DNA of 64,000 nt from the NCBI RefSeq assembly GCF_000025185.1, contig NC_013720.1:5890001-5954000 (forward strand), read 5' to 3'. The notes under the pieces are model-generated. The model saw only the letters and a program-made list of their open reading frames with translations. It was not told the origin of the DNA and searched no databases. This stretch comes from Pirellula staleyi DSM 6068. Lineage in GTDB: Bacteria; Planctomycetota; Planctomycetia; Pirellulales; Pirellulaceae. Position numbers and translations under genes: made by a program. Below are positions 9,596 through 17,953 of the stretch, piece after piece. Each line of letters opens with the position of its first letter. Positions within the stretch are counted from its first letter, which is position 1.

Positions 9596-9624
9596 CCAGG
9601 ACCTACGTATGAGAGTAGGCCTGG
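9596..9624 (+). other. Stem-loop after the barrel gene
   Basis: CCAGG-(A)-CCTAC pairs with GTAGGCCTGG with a single bulged base. No T tract follows, so it is either a weak terminator or an mRNA structure in the leader of the signalling operon. Confidence 0.35.
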
Positions 9625-9740
9625 AAAGTCTGGAACATTGCGTGGGCAATTGACAGCTGGAGGGGCCTGCGAGCCAACGTTTGCACTTGGCAAGCGTTTG
9701 GCGATTCGGCCCCCTGCCGCCAACCCTAGCGCAAAAACTC

Positions 9741-12700
9741 ATGTCGCTTATCGCCCGAGGCTCGACTTCGTCCGGATTGTATCCGACCAGCGCGGAGGGT
9801 CCGATCGTTGGTCGCTACCATATCCTGGGGTGCCTCAGCACCACGGCCGATGGTGTCGCCTATCACGCGATCGATGTCGCCGACAGCATGCCGGTCGAAC
9901 TCCGGGTCCTGACGAGTCATCGTGAGGATAGTGCGCGACGCCGCGAACTTTTCGCGCGCTATCGCCTGCTGAGTCTTGCGAGTTCTCCTTCGATCCGACC
10001 TCTGCTCGCCTGCGAAGAGCATGCGGTTCCCCCGCTCCTTGCGATCGCATTTCCGCGGGCAACGCCGCTGACCGAATACGACGCTACCACACAAACCTTT
10101 GACGCTCGCCTGCGTTTAGCTCGTTCGCTTGTCGCCGCTCTGTTGCAAGCGCATCGCGTCGGACTCGTGCATGGGGGCATCCAGCCCTCTGCAATTCAAG
10201 TCACTCAGCAGGGATATGCTTCGCTCGATTTCACCGGCTGGGGTTTGACGCTCGAAGAGCAACAATCAGCCGACGCTGCGCGCGATCTCACCGCCACCAT
10301 TGCGATCGTACGCTGGCTCCTCGACTCCGACTTGAGCGTGTTGCCGCAACTCGCCGAGTACCTCACCGACTTTGAGCGATCCCACGCCCCCAGCGAGTTC
10401 GCTGTGGTGGAACTACTCGCCGCGCTCGATGGCAATGCCATACCGACGGCCGAGACCGACTTCTCGAAAACGGGGGAAGTCTCCATCGAGCTCTTCGCTC
10501 CCCCAGATGGGATGCATCCCGCGCGCGAACTTGCCCCCGATAAGACAGCCGAGGTGCCAATCGCGCCGATGGCTGGATCAGGGGCCGAGAGTCTGCTCGC
10601 GAACTTACCCGATGCCACGCATCATCAGCCGGTGTTTGGCAATGCGGCAGCTGGAGACGGAGGACTGCTGAATGCCGGCGAAACCTATGTCATCGACACC
10701 TGGAGTTCGCAAGCGCCGGTTGCATCGCGACATCGAACTGCAGAGATCACAGTCGGCACGACCCTCGGTCGCTACCAAATTGAAAGTCGACTCGGTGAAG
10801 GTGGGATGGGAGTTGTTTACAAAGCGATCGATCAATCGAGTGGACAAGTCGTCGCGCTGAAGGTGCTGCATCCGACACTTGTCGGTCGCGGGAACTCGCT
10901 CAAGCGATTTCGCAAAGAAGCTCGCATGCTGGCAGCGGTGAACAATCCGCTCGTCACCAACCTCTATGAAGCCAATGAAGATCAAGGGCTGCACTTCCTG
11001 GCGATGGAATTCATCGACGGGATCGATCTCAAAAAAGTTCTTGGAAGATTAAATCGCCTCCCTGAGTCGCTCGCACTCAAGGTTGTAGCCGACGTCGCCC
11101 GCGCCCTGGCCGACGCCCACGAAAAAGGAATCGTCCACCGCGACATCAAGCCCGAAAACATCTTGGTGCTCGATGGAGAAGCACTCCTGGCCGAAGATCT
11201 CGCCGCAACCAGTGATCCGACGCAAACGCTGGTCCTCGAGCCAACGCAATTTCCCGAGCGGCTGAAGATCAAGCTTTCGGATTTCGGAATTGCGCGACAA
11301 GTAAACCAGTCGGAATCGCTCGCCGCCACCCAGGCTGGGGCCATTCTCGGCACTCCCTACTACATGGCCCCCGAGCAATGCCAGGGCAAAGGGGAGATTG
11401 TTCCGCCGACCGACATCTATGCCCTCGGCTGCACGCTCTTCGAACTCCTTGCCGGTCGGCCGCCGTTTCTCGCCGAAGATGCGATGAAAATCGCATCGAT
11501 GCATTGCTTCGAAGCCCCCCCTGCACTGCGAAAAATCAACCCTGAAGTCAGCGAGCAGACACAGCGTTTGGTCGAGCGCTGCCTGGCAAAGAAACCAGCC
11601 GATCGCTTTGCTGATGCAGCTCATTTTCTCACGGAGCTCGATCAGCTTCGTGGAAGCGAATCGCGTAACTTTCAGCTGCATCCGGTGCTGCCACGACACG
11701 ATCCGGGCCAGCTCTTCCGTGCAGACTTTAGCTGGGATTTGCAAAGCACCGCTGCAGAACTTTGGCCTCTGGTTTCTAACACCGAGCGGCTGAACCGAGC
11801 GATGGGTTTGCCCAGTGTGGTCTATCGCACCGAGCACGATCCGGAACGTGGCACACGGAAGTTCGGCAGCTTTCGCCTCGCTGGCATGACCATCAGCTGG
11901 GAAGAACATCCGTTTGAGTGGGTCGAAGGTCGTCGCATGGGGATCTTGCGCGAGTTCACCCAAGGCCCCTTCAAGTGGTTCCTCAGCACGGTCGAACTGA
12001 CGCCACTTCCCGAAGGAGGAACACGACTCGATCATCGCATTCGGATCGAACCTCGCAACTTCATCGGATGGGCCGTGGCCAACATGGAAGTGAAATGGAA
12101 AGGGCAAGGGAATCTCGATCGTGTCTATCGGCGCATCGATCAAACGCTTCTCGACCGGCCCAGTGGACGCGATCTTGCCGACCCTTTTGAATCACCTCAG
12201 CCCCTTTCGAGGACTTCTCTTAAGCGACTCGAAGATCGCGCGCAACTACTCATCGCACGCGGGGTACGTCGCGAGGTAGCTGATCTGCTCGAGAAGTTCC
12301 TTCGTGAAGCGTCGGCCCAAGAGGTGGCGAAGATTCGGCCCCTTACGCTTGCTAACAGACTCGATCTCGACCCGAGTGAGCTCACCGAAGCCTTGCTGCA
12401 CGCCGCCGCTGAGGGGCTAGTGACACTTCACTGGGATGTGCTGTGCCCCACGTGTCGCGTACCTAGTGATGCGTGTGACACGCTGCGCGAGATCGAAAAA
12501 CATAATCGATGTGAAGCCTGCAATCTGAATTTCGAACTTGATCTGGCCAGCAGTGTCGAGCTGGTGTTCCGAGTCCATCCGGAAATTCGCGCAGCCGATA
12601 CAGGGATGTACTGCATTGGTGGTCCCGAACACTCACCCCATGTGGCAGCGCAAGTTCGCCTCGAAGCTGGTGAACGGATGGAACTTCAGCTCGCTCTGGA

Positions 12701-13577
12701 GGAAGGTGAGTATCTGATTCGTACTCCCCAGATGCGGCAGCAAGTGAAGCTGCGCGTTCGCGCTGTCGGACCGGGACGCTCAGCGGTCGAGTTCTCTCCC
12801 ACAATGGACGACCGCCGAGAACTTCAGCTACGCGCCGTAAATCAGCTTCTGGAGCTCTCTAACGCCTCAGCAGCAACGATCGTGGTGCGTGTCGAACGGA
12901 CCATTGCTCGGGGGGATGTCGTGACCGCCGCGCAAGCCTCTTCGCTGGCACTGTTTCGCGAACTCTTTCCGCAAGAGATGCTCGCCCCTGGTCAGCTGAT
13001 GAGCGTGCAAACGATCACGATCCTAGCCGCAGCGATCGACAATCTGGATGAGCTCTTCGCCACGCTTGGAGACGCCGGAACCTTTGGGGTGATCGAGCGC
13101 CACTATCAGCTGCTCGATCAAGCCGCCCGACGCCATCGCGGGACGATTGTCAAATTCGCCCCCGACGCTGTGATCGCCAGCTTTGCCGATCCTGCCGGGG
13201 CACTTCGGGCTGCGATTGATACACTCGGCACGCTGCGTCACGAAGCCTCGCAACGGGCCGAGGAGTTGGGGAAACCGCCGATTCCCACGCGGCTGAAAAT
13301 TGCCTTGCATCGTGGTCCAGCGCTCGTCACCACGCTGCAAGGACGACTCGACTACTTCGGTACCACCGAGCGCAGCGCAGCTATCTTGGCACAACGGGCT
13401 GCCGCTGGCGACTTGCTCGTTACCGATGCACTTTCGGGCGATGCTGCCTTGGCCGATGTAGTGGCCGAGCACCAGCTCGAAGTCGAACTCACTTCCCCTG
13501 GAGTTAAGCTCGATCGCATCTCCATCGTCGAGCGTTTGCAACTCCCCTCGAACTCGTCACTGGAGCAAGACCGATGA
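9741..13577 (+). CDS. Pseudokinase-Ser/Thr kinase-SRPBCC-DUF5939-cyclase-like fusion
   Basis: This 1278-residue cytosolic protein joins five parts. Residues 24-232 resemble a Ser/Thr kinase but lack the Gly-rich loop, have Arg55 where VAIK Lys belongs, HGGIQPS in place of HRDLKPE and DFTG in place of DFG, so this is a pseudokinase. Residues 343-633 form a complete kinase (LGEGGMGVVYKA, Lys374, HRDIKPEN with Asp468, DFG at 514, APE at 543). Residues 655-805 look like an SRPBCC/START fold. Residues 835-1050 match the DUF5939 region of cyclases and include CPTC and CEAC, a likely zinc ribbon. Residues 1085-1240 resemble a class III nucleotide cyclase, but the first metal Asp appears to be Ala (ILAAAID), while the second remains (FAPDAVIASF). 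There is no membrane span. Its stop overlaps the next start (ATGA). The start at 9741 was preferred over 9681 because it gives a normal N terminus before the pseudokinase. Confidence 0.88.
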   Translation: MSLIARGSTSSGLYPTSAEGPIVGRYHILGCLSTTADGVAYHAIDVADSMPVELRVLTSHREDSARRRELFARYRLLSLASSPSIRPLLACEEHAVPPLLAIAFPRATPLTEYDATTQTFDARLRLARSLVAALLQAHRVGLVHGGIQPSAIQVTQQGYASLDFTGWGLTLEEQQSADAARDLTATIAIVRWLLDSDLSVLPQLAEYLTDFERSHAPSEFAVVELLAALDGNAIPTAETDFSKTGEVSIELFAPPDGMHPARELAPDKTAEVPIAPMAGSGAESLLANLPDATHHQPVFGNAAAGDGGLLNAGETYVIDTWSSQAPVASRHRTAEITVGTTLGRYQIESRLGEGGMGVVYKAIDQSSGQVVALKVLHPTLVGRGNSLKRFRKEARMLAAVNNPLVTNLYEANEDQGLHFLAMEFIDGIDLKKVLGRLNRLPESLALKVVADVARALADAHEKGIVHRDIKPENILVLDGEALLAEDLAATSDPTQTLVLEPTQFPERLKIKLSDFGIARQVNQSESLAATQAGAILGTPYYMAPEQCQGKGEIVPPTDIYALGCTLFELLAGRPPFLAEDAMKIASMHCFEAPPALRKINPEVSEQTQRLVERCLAKKPADRFADAAHFLTELDQLRGSESRNFQLHPVLPRHDPGQLFRADFSWDLQSTAAELWPLVSNTERLNRAMGLPSVVYRTEHDPERGTRKFGSFRLAGMTISWEEHPFEWVEGRRMGILREFTQGPFKWFLSTVELTPLPEGGTRLDHRIRIEPRNFIGWAVANMEVKWKGQGNLDRVYRRIDQTLLDRPSGRDLADPFESPQPLSRTSLKRLEDRAQLLIARGVRREVADLLEKFLREASAQEVAKIRPLTLANRLDLDPSELTEALLHAAAEGLVTLHWDVLCPTCRVPSDACDTLREIEKHNRCEACNLNFELDLASSVELVFRVHPEIRAADTGMYCIGGPEHSPHVAAQVRLEAGERMELQLALEEGEYLIRTPQMRQQVKLRVRAVGPGRSAVEFSPTMDDRRELQLRAVNQLLELSNASAATIVVRVERTIARGDVVTAAQASSLALFRELFPQEMLAPGQLMSVQTITILAAAIDNLDELFATLGDAGTFGVIERHYQLLDQAARRHRGTIVKFAPDAVIASFADPAGALRAAIDTLGTLRHEASQRAEELGKPPIPTRLKIALHRGPALVTTLQGRLDYFGTTERSAAILAQRAAAGDLLVTDALSGDAALADVVAEHQLEVELTSPGVKLDRISIVERLQLPSNSSLEQDR

Positions 13578-15601
13578 ACACTGCCGCATCCTCGCTGCAG
13601 GTTTGGTACCTCCATAGCATTGGCGAAGCGAGTAGCATTGCGCGCCAGGTAACAATCACGCCACTGCCATTTCGCGTGGGACGAAGTTCCGACGCGCAGC
13701 TGTGGATTCCCTCGTCGAGCGTCTCCAAAATTCATGCCGAGTTTTTTGAACGCGATGGTCAGCTGTACTTGCGTGACCTGGGGAGCACCAACGGCACGTT
13801 TGTGAATGCCGAACGCATTCGTGGCGATGTAGCCGTGCAATCGGGCGATATCGTTCACTTTTCGACACTCGGATTTCAGATCGATTGCTGGGCAGGCAAC
13901 TTGCTTGGCAACACGATTGAAGAAAACCCATTTCAAACGGCACTCGCCGCGGAAATCGACGAGCGACGTCGCGCGGAAGAGTTGCTCTGGAACAGTCAAG
14001 CACGCTGGCGAGCGGTATTCGACAACGCAGCCGATGGGATCATCACCCTCAACGAATCGCTGCAGGTGGAAACCTACAACACTGCTGCGCAGCGGCTGTT
14101 CGGCTACTCGTGCGAGCAGATCGTAGGACTACAGATCTCGCTCCTGATGCCAGGTGTGGAACTCGACAGCTCCAATGCCGCCGCTCCCCAAGCGGGCCGA
14201 CGGATCGAGACACTCTGTCGCCGCAGCGATGGGAGCATGTTCCTTGCAGATGTGTCGCTCGGAACGGTTCCGCAAAGCAAGAGCCATGGCTATATCGCTA
14301 TTATTCGCGACATTACCCGTCAGCGACGCGATCAACAAGAGCTCGAAGAAGCCAAGCGTGCAGCCGAGTCGGCCAGTCATGCGAAGGACGAATTTCTGGC
14401 CAACATGAGCCACGAGATTCGCACCCCCATTACGGCGATTCTGGGTTTCAGCGATCTCTTGATTCACGATCAACGACTGCAGAATGAATTTCCCAATTGG
14501 TTTGAGTCGGCGCAGACCGTCTATCGAAACGGCGAGCATTTGCTGTCGCTCATTAACGATGTGCTGGACCTTTCGAAGATCGAAGCGGGGCGTCTGCTGA
14601 TTGAGTCGATTCGCTGCTCGCCCCTCGAAATCGTGCGCGACGTTTGTCAGCTGATGTCACTCAAAGCTTCGGAGAAAGACCTGACGCTCGACGTTTCCTT
14701 TCGCACCGATATTCCTGTGACAGCGGTCACCGATCCGACACGCATCAAGCAGGTGCTGATCAATCTGGTAGGGAATGCCGTGAAGTTTACGCCGCGCGGC
14801 AGTGTGCAAATCACGGTCGACATTCACAGCAGTGGTCACGCCACGATGCTGGCGGTGGAGGTGACCGATACCGGCATCGGCATGACCTCGGCGCAGATCG
14901 ACCGACTCTTTCAGCCTTTCACGCAAGCCGATGCGTCGACCACGCGCCGCTTTGGTGGCACGGGGCTTGGCCTGGTGATTTCGAAACGGATTGTCGAAGC
15001 GCTCGGTGGTCAGGTTTCGGTGGTCAGTCAGAGTGGCGAAGGGAGCACGTTTCGCGTGCTGCTCCCGCTGATTGTGCCGACAGAGAGTGCGTGGTTAACG
15101 CCATCCGAAGCACTGACAGCACTTCGCGAGCCTCTCCCTCGCCCCCAGATTTCGGCTGGTCCGCAGCTGACGGGGCGGATCTTGGTAGCCGACGATGGAA
15201 TCGATAATCAGCGACTCTTGCGGCAGATTCTGACGCGCGCGGGAGCCGATGTGACGGTGGCAGAGAATGGACTCGAAGCGGTTCGAGCATGGCAAGCGGC
15301 CAATTTGGCAGGGTGTCCGTTTGCACTGATTTTGATGGATATGCAGATGCCGGAACTGGATGGATACCAGGCGACCCGCAGATTGCGCGAGTTGGGGGCA
15401 ACCATTCCGATCATAGCGCTCACTGCGCACGCCATGACTGGCGATCGCGACCTATGTTTACAGGCAGGGTGCGACGATTACCTGACCAAGCCGTTTGAAC
15501 GCAAGCGTCTCCTCGAGACATTACGCAAACGACTTCTCGAAACACCCCTACTCTCGATAGATCCACATCACGATGGAACCCTCCGCACAAACGCGCCCTA
15601 A
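13574..15601 (+). CDS. Hybrid FHA-PAS-histidine kinase-receiver protein
   Basis: The 675-residue soluble protein has an FHA domain (about 1-105; FRVGRSSD, SKIHAEF, LGSTNGTFVN), a PAS domain (about 143-250), a HisKA dimerisation helix with phospho-acceptor His280 (NMSHEIRTP), an HATPase domain (NLVGNAVKFT, DTGIGM, GGTGLGL) and a receiver domain (535-655) with Asp589 (LILMDMQMPELDG) and Lys639. FHA domains bind phosphothreonine, so the likely input is a Thr phosphorylated by the upstream kinase; the output would be a His-Asp relay. No output domain or His phosphotransfer domain is present, so another partner may exist. Start and upstream stop overlap by four bases (ATGA), indicating translational coupling. 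Confidence 0.93.
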   Translation: MNTAASSLQVWYLHSIGEASSIARQVTITPLPFRVGRSSDAQLWIPSSSVSKIHAEFFERDGQLYLRDLGSTNGTFVNAERIRGDVAVQSGDIVHFSTLGFQIDCWAGNLLGNTIEENPFQTALAAEIDERRRAEELLWNSQARWRAVFDNAADGIITLNESLQVETYNTAAQRLFGYSCEQIVGLQISLLMPGVELDSSNAAAPQAGRRIETLCRRSDGSMFLADVSLGTVPQSKSHGYIAIIRDITRQRRDQQELEEAKRAAESASHAKDEFLANMSHEIRTPITAILGFSDLLIHDQRLQNEFPNWFESAQTVYRNGEHLLSLINDVLDLSKIEAGRLLIESIRCSPLEIVRDVCQLMSLKASEKDLTLDVSFRTDIPVTAVTDPTRIKQVLINLVGNAVKFTPRGSVQITVDIHSSGHATMLAVEVTDTGIGMTSAQIDRLFQPFTQADASTTRRFGGTGLGLVISKRIVEALGGQVSVVSQSGEGSTFRVLLPLIVPTESAWLTPSEALTALREPLPRPQISAGPQLTGRILVADDGIDNQRLLRQILTRAGADVTVAENGLEAVRAWQAANLAGCPFALILMDMQMPELDGYQATRRLRELGATIPIIALTAHAMTGDRDLCLQAGCDDYLTKPFERKRLLETLRKRLLETPLLSIDPHHDGTLRTNAP

Positions 15602-16706
15602 AGCGTCGTGTATTCCACTTGCCGTTGGCGAGAAGGCCAATTGGCTCCTGGTTGCTTGCTCGGCAGCGACCTCGGGGCTGGCTGGTTTCGAACTCGGCAC
15701 GCGCCCACTTCGTATCGGACGTACGCCCGACATGGATGTTTGCTTGCCACTCGGCAGCATCTCCAAGCATCACGCCACCATCACCCCGCAATCGATGGGG
15801 CTGGTGATTCGTGATAACGGCAGCACCAATGGGACATTCCTCAACGGCGTGCGCGCGACCACCGATATGCTCCTGCGCGAAGGGGACATCGTGCAGTTTG
15901 CCAGTGAAGCGTTTCGACTGTCACGACCTTTGGCAACCTCGCCGATGCACACCGTGGAGACAATTTCTGGCAACTTGGCGATGACGCTAGTGCATTTTGA
16001 TCGACTCCTGAACGAGCCCGCTGTGGTGCCGTTCTATCAGTCGATCGTCGACCTGGCGAGCGCCGAGACTCAGGCCTACGAAGTGCTGGCTCGCAGCAGC
16101 GTGCAAGGGCTCGAAACACCTCGCGCGATGTTCGAAGCGGCTGAACAACTGAGCCTCGAGCGGGAACTCTCCACCGTGATGCGCCGCGAAGGCTCGATCA
16201 TTGGAAGCGGGATCAAAGGCTCGCCGATGCTGTTCCTCAACACGCATCCGATGGAGATGGCAGATCAAAAGCTAATCGATTCGCTCCATGATTTGCGACG
16301 CATGTTGCCTGTACAGCCACTCACGATCGAAATCCACGAACACGCCATCACAAGTCTCGATCAGCTGCGCCGTTTTCGGGCCGTGCTCGACGAACTCGAT
16401 ATGCGACTGGCTTACGACGACTTTGGTGTCGGACAAGCGCGGCTTGTGGAACTCAGCGAAGTGCCACCCGATGTGGTGAAGTTCGATATTCAGCTGATTC
16501 GCAATATCGATCGCGCCCCACCCAGCCGCCAGCGGACACTTTCGCAGCTAGTGAATCTGGTAAAAGATCTCGGTGTGAAAACCTTAGCCGAAGGTGTCGA
16601 AACCGACGCCGAACGCCTCACTTGCCTTGAGCTCGGATTCGAACTCGGGCAGGGCTTTTATTTCAGCCGCCCCGCGCCGGTTGCTTCGCTCGAGAGCAAT
16701 CATTGA
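15573..16706 (+). CDS. FHA-EAL protein, probable c-di-GMP phosphodiesterase
   Basis: The 377-residue protein has an N-terminal FHA domain (about 40-120; LRIGRTPD, SKHHATI, NGSTNGTFLNG) and a C-terminal EAL domain (about 140-370). Residues expected for catalysis are mostly visible: the signature reads EVL at 170-172 in place of EAL, Asn223, Glu253, the DDFG pair at 282-283, Lys303 with Asp305, Glu340 in AEGVET and Gln360. It could therefore hydrolyse c-di-GMP to pGpG, though EVL is a variant. The gene starts inside the histidine kinase gene (29-base overlap) with no obvious ribosome-binding site, consistent with coupling. The FHA domain suggests control by Thr phosphorylation from the first gene of the operon. 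Confidence 0.88.
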   Translation: MEPSAQTRPKASCIPLAVGEKANWLLVACSAATSGLAGFELGTRPLRIGRTPDMDVCLPLGSISKHHATITPQSMGLVIRDNGSTNGTFLNGVRATTDMLLREGDIVQFASEAFRLSRPLATSPMHTVETISGNLAMTLVHFDRLLNEPAVVPFYQSIVDLASAETQAYEVLARSSVQGLETPRAMFEAAEQLSLERELSTVMRREGSIIGSGIKGSPMLFLNTHPMEMADQKLIDSLHDLRRMLPVQPLTIEIHEHAITSLDQLRRFRAVLDELDMRLAYDDFGVGQARLVELSEVPPDVVKFDIQLIRNIDRAPPSRQRTLSQLVNLVKDLGVKTLAEGVETDAERLTCLELGFELGQGFYFSRPAPVASLESNH

Positions 16707-16753
16707 GATGAGCATAGGCCACGCGGACAAGCATCGACGTGGCTCAAGCAATC

Positions 16754-17764
16754 CTAGCGAGACTCTTCTTTGATCATGCGCATCAAATGCCCAACTTCGG
16801 TCTTGCTACCGACAATCAGCGGCGTGCGCTGATGCAGGCTGGTGGGCTCGATGTCGAGAATTCGGTCGGTCCCATTGGTTGCCATTCCACCCGCTTGTTC
16901 GGCAAGAAGAGCGACCGGATTTGCCTCATAGAGAAGTCGCAACTTCCCCTTGGGATGGGAGTTCGTTGGCGGATAGAGGAAGATCCCTCCTTTGAGCAGC
17001 GTCCGATGAAAATCGGCGACCAGCGAACCGATGTAGCGCGACGAGTAGGTCCGTCCGAGTGCTCCGCTGCGAGCTTGCATCAAGAACTTGCGATAAGCGA
17101 GTGGAAAGCCCTCAAAATTCGCTTCATTCACACTGTACTGGGTTCCTGCGTCGGGCATCGTCACCCGTTCGTGGCTGAGCAAATAGGCGCCGATCGAAGG
17201 ATCGAGTGTAAACCCGAACACACCGTGGCCGGTCGTGTAAACCAGCATCGTCGAAGAGCCATACACCACATAGCCGGCGGCGACTTGCTTGTAGCCGGGC
17301 TGCAACACATCGGCGGTGGTATCGCGCGAGCAATCAGGATCGGGCTCACGACGAAGGACCGAAAAAATAGTCCCCACGCTCACGTTCACATCGATGTTGC
17401 TGGAGCCATCGAGCGGATCGAACACCACCACATAGCGGCCATGTGCCCGATCGCGTTCGACAACGATCGGATCATCGTTTTCTTCCGACGCCATGATCGC
17501 CACATTGCCGCGGTTGCCGAGAAACTGCAGTAGCGTTTGATTGGCAATCACGTCGAGCTTTTGAACCGTCTCCCCCTGCACATTCTGGCTATCGGTGGCT
17601 CCCAGCACGTCGGCCGAAATACCTGCGCGACGCACCTGCGCGGCGACAATCTTGGTGGCTAAAGTGATCCCCGACAGGAGCCACGAAAACTCACCACTCG
17701 CCTGAGGATGGTTGCGACGCTGTTCTTCCAGAATGTGCTGCTGAACGGTAAGGAGCTTGTGCAT
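16754..17764 (-). CDS. fbp: Fructose-1,6-bisphosphatase, class 1
   Basis: FBPase hydrolyses fructose 1,6-bisphosphate to fructose 6-phosphate in gluconeogenesis and sugar cycling, in the cytosol. The 336-residue product has the family length. The metal/phosphate loop FDPLDGSSNIDVNVSVGTIF, the preceding Glu-rich block (IMASEENDDP) and the C-terminal KLRLLYEANPVALLAEQAGG substrate region are all present. The gene is convergent with the EAL gene and separated by 47 bases; it stands alone. Confidence 0.96.
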   Translation of the reverse strand: MHKLLTVQQHILEEQRRNHPQASGEFSWLLSGITLATKIVAAQVRRAGISADVLGATDSQNVQGETVQKLDVIANQTLLQFLGNRGNVAIMASEENDDPIVVERDRAHGRYVVVFDPLDGSSNIDVNVSVGTIFSVLRREPDPDCSRDTTADVLQPGYKQVAAGYVVYGSSTMLVYTTGHGVFGFTLDPSIGAYLLSHERVTMPDAGTQYSVNEANFEGFPLAYRKFLMQARSGALGRTYSSRYIGSLVADFHRTLLKGGIFLYPPTNSHPKGKLRLLYEANPVALLAEQAGGMATNGTDRILDIEPTSLHQRTPLIVGSKTEVGHLMRMIKEESR

Positions 17765-17953
17765 TGCAGTAGAGAGTTCCGAGACGTTTCGTAAGCATCA
17801 TGCTTGCGACAAGCGAAGGGCCGATCGCGTGAGAGAGCACGAACGAGTCGCTATTTTACGCGCTCGAAGCACGCTCGGGGAGAGACCGCCCAAGATCGAG
17901 GGGGATCTTCCCAAAACTCGCGAAAACCTGAGAAAGAGCAGCGCAGAATCGCG

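Noticed and set aside
11049-12143. Minus-strand frame of 364 codons inside the kinase fusion
   Set aside because: It lies opposite clear kinase and SRPBCC coding sequence and shows no domain or start signal.
16718-16743. GCCACG/CGTGGC hairpin between the EAL and fbp genes
   Set aside because: Only six base pairs with no T tract; too weak to call as a terminator.
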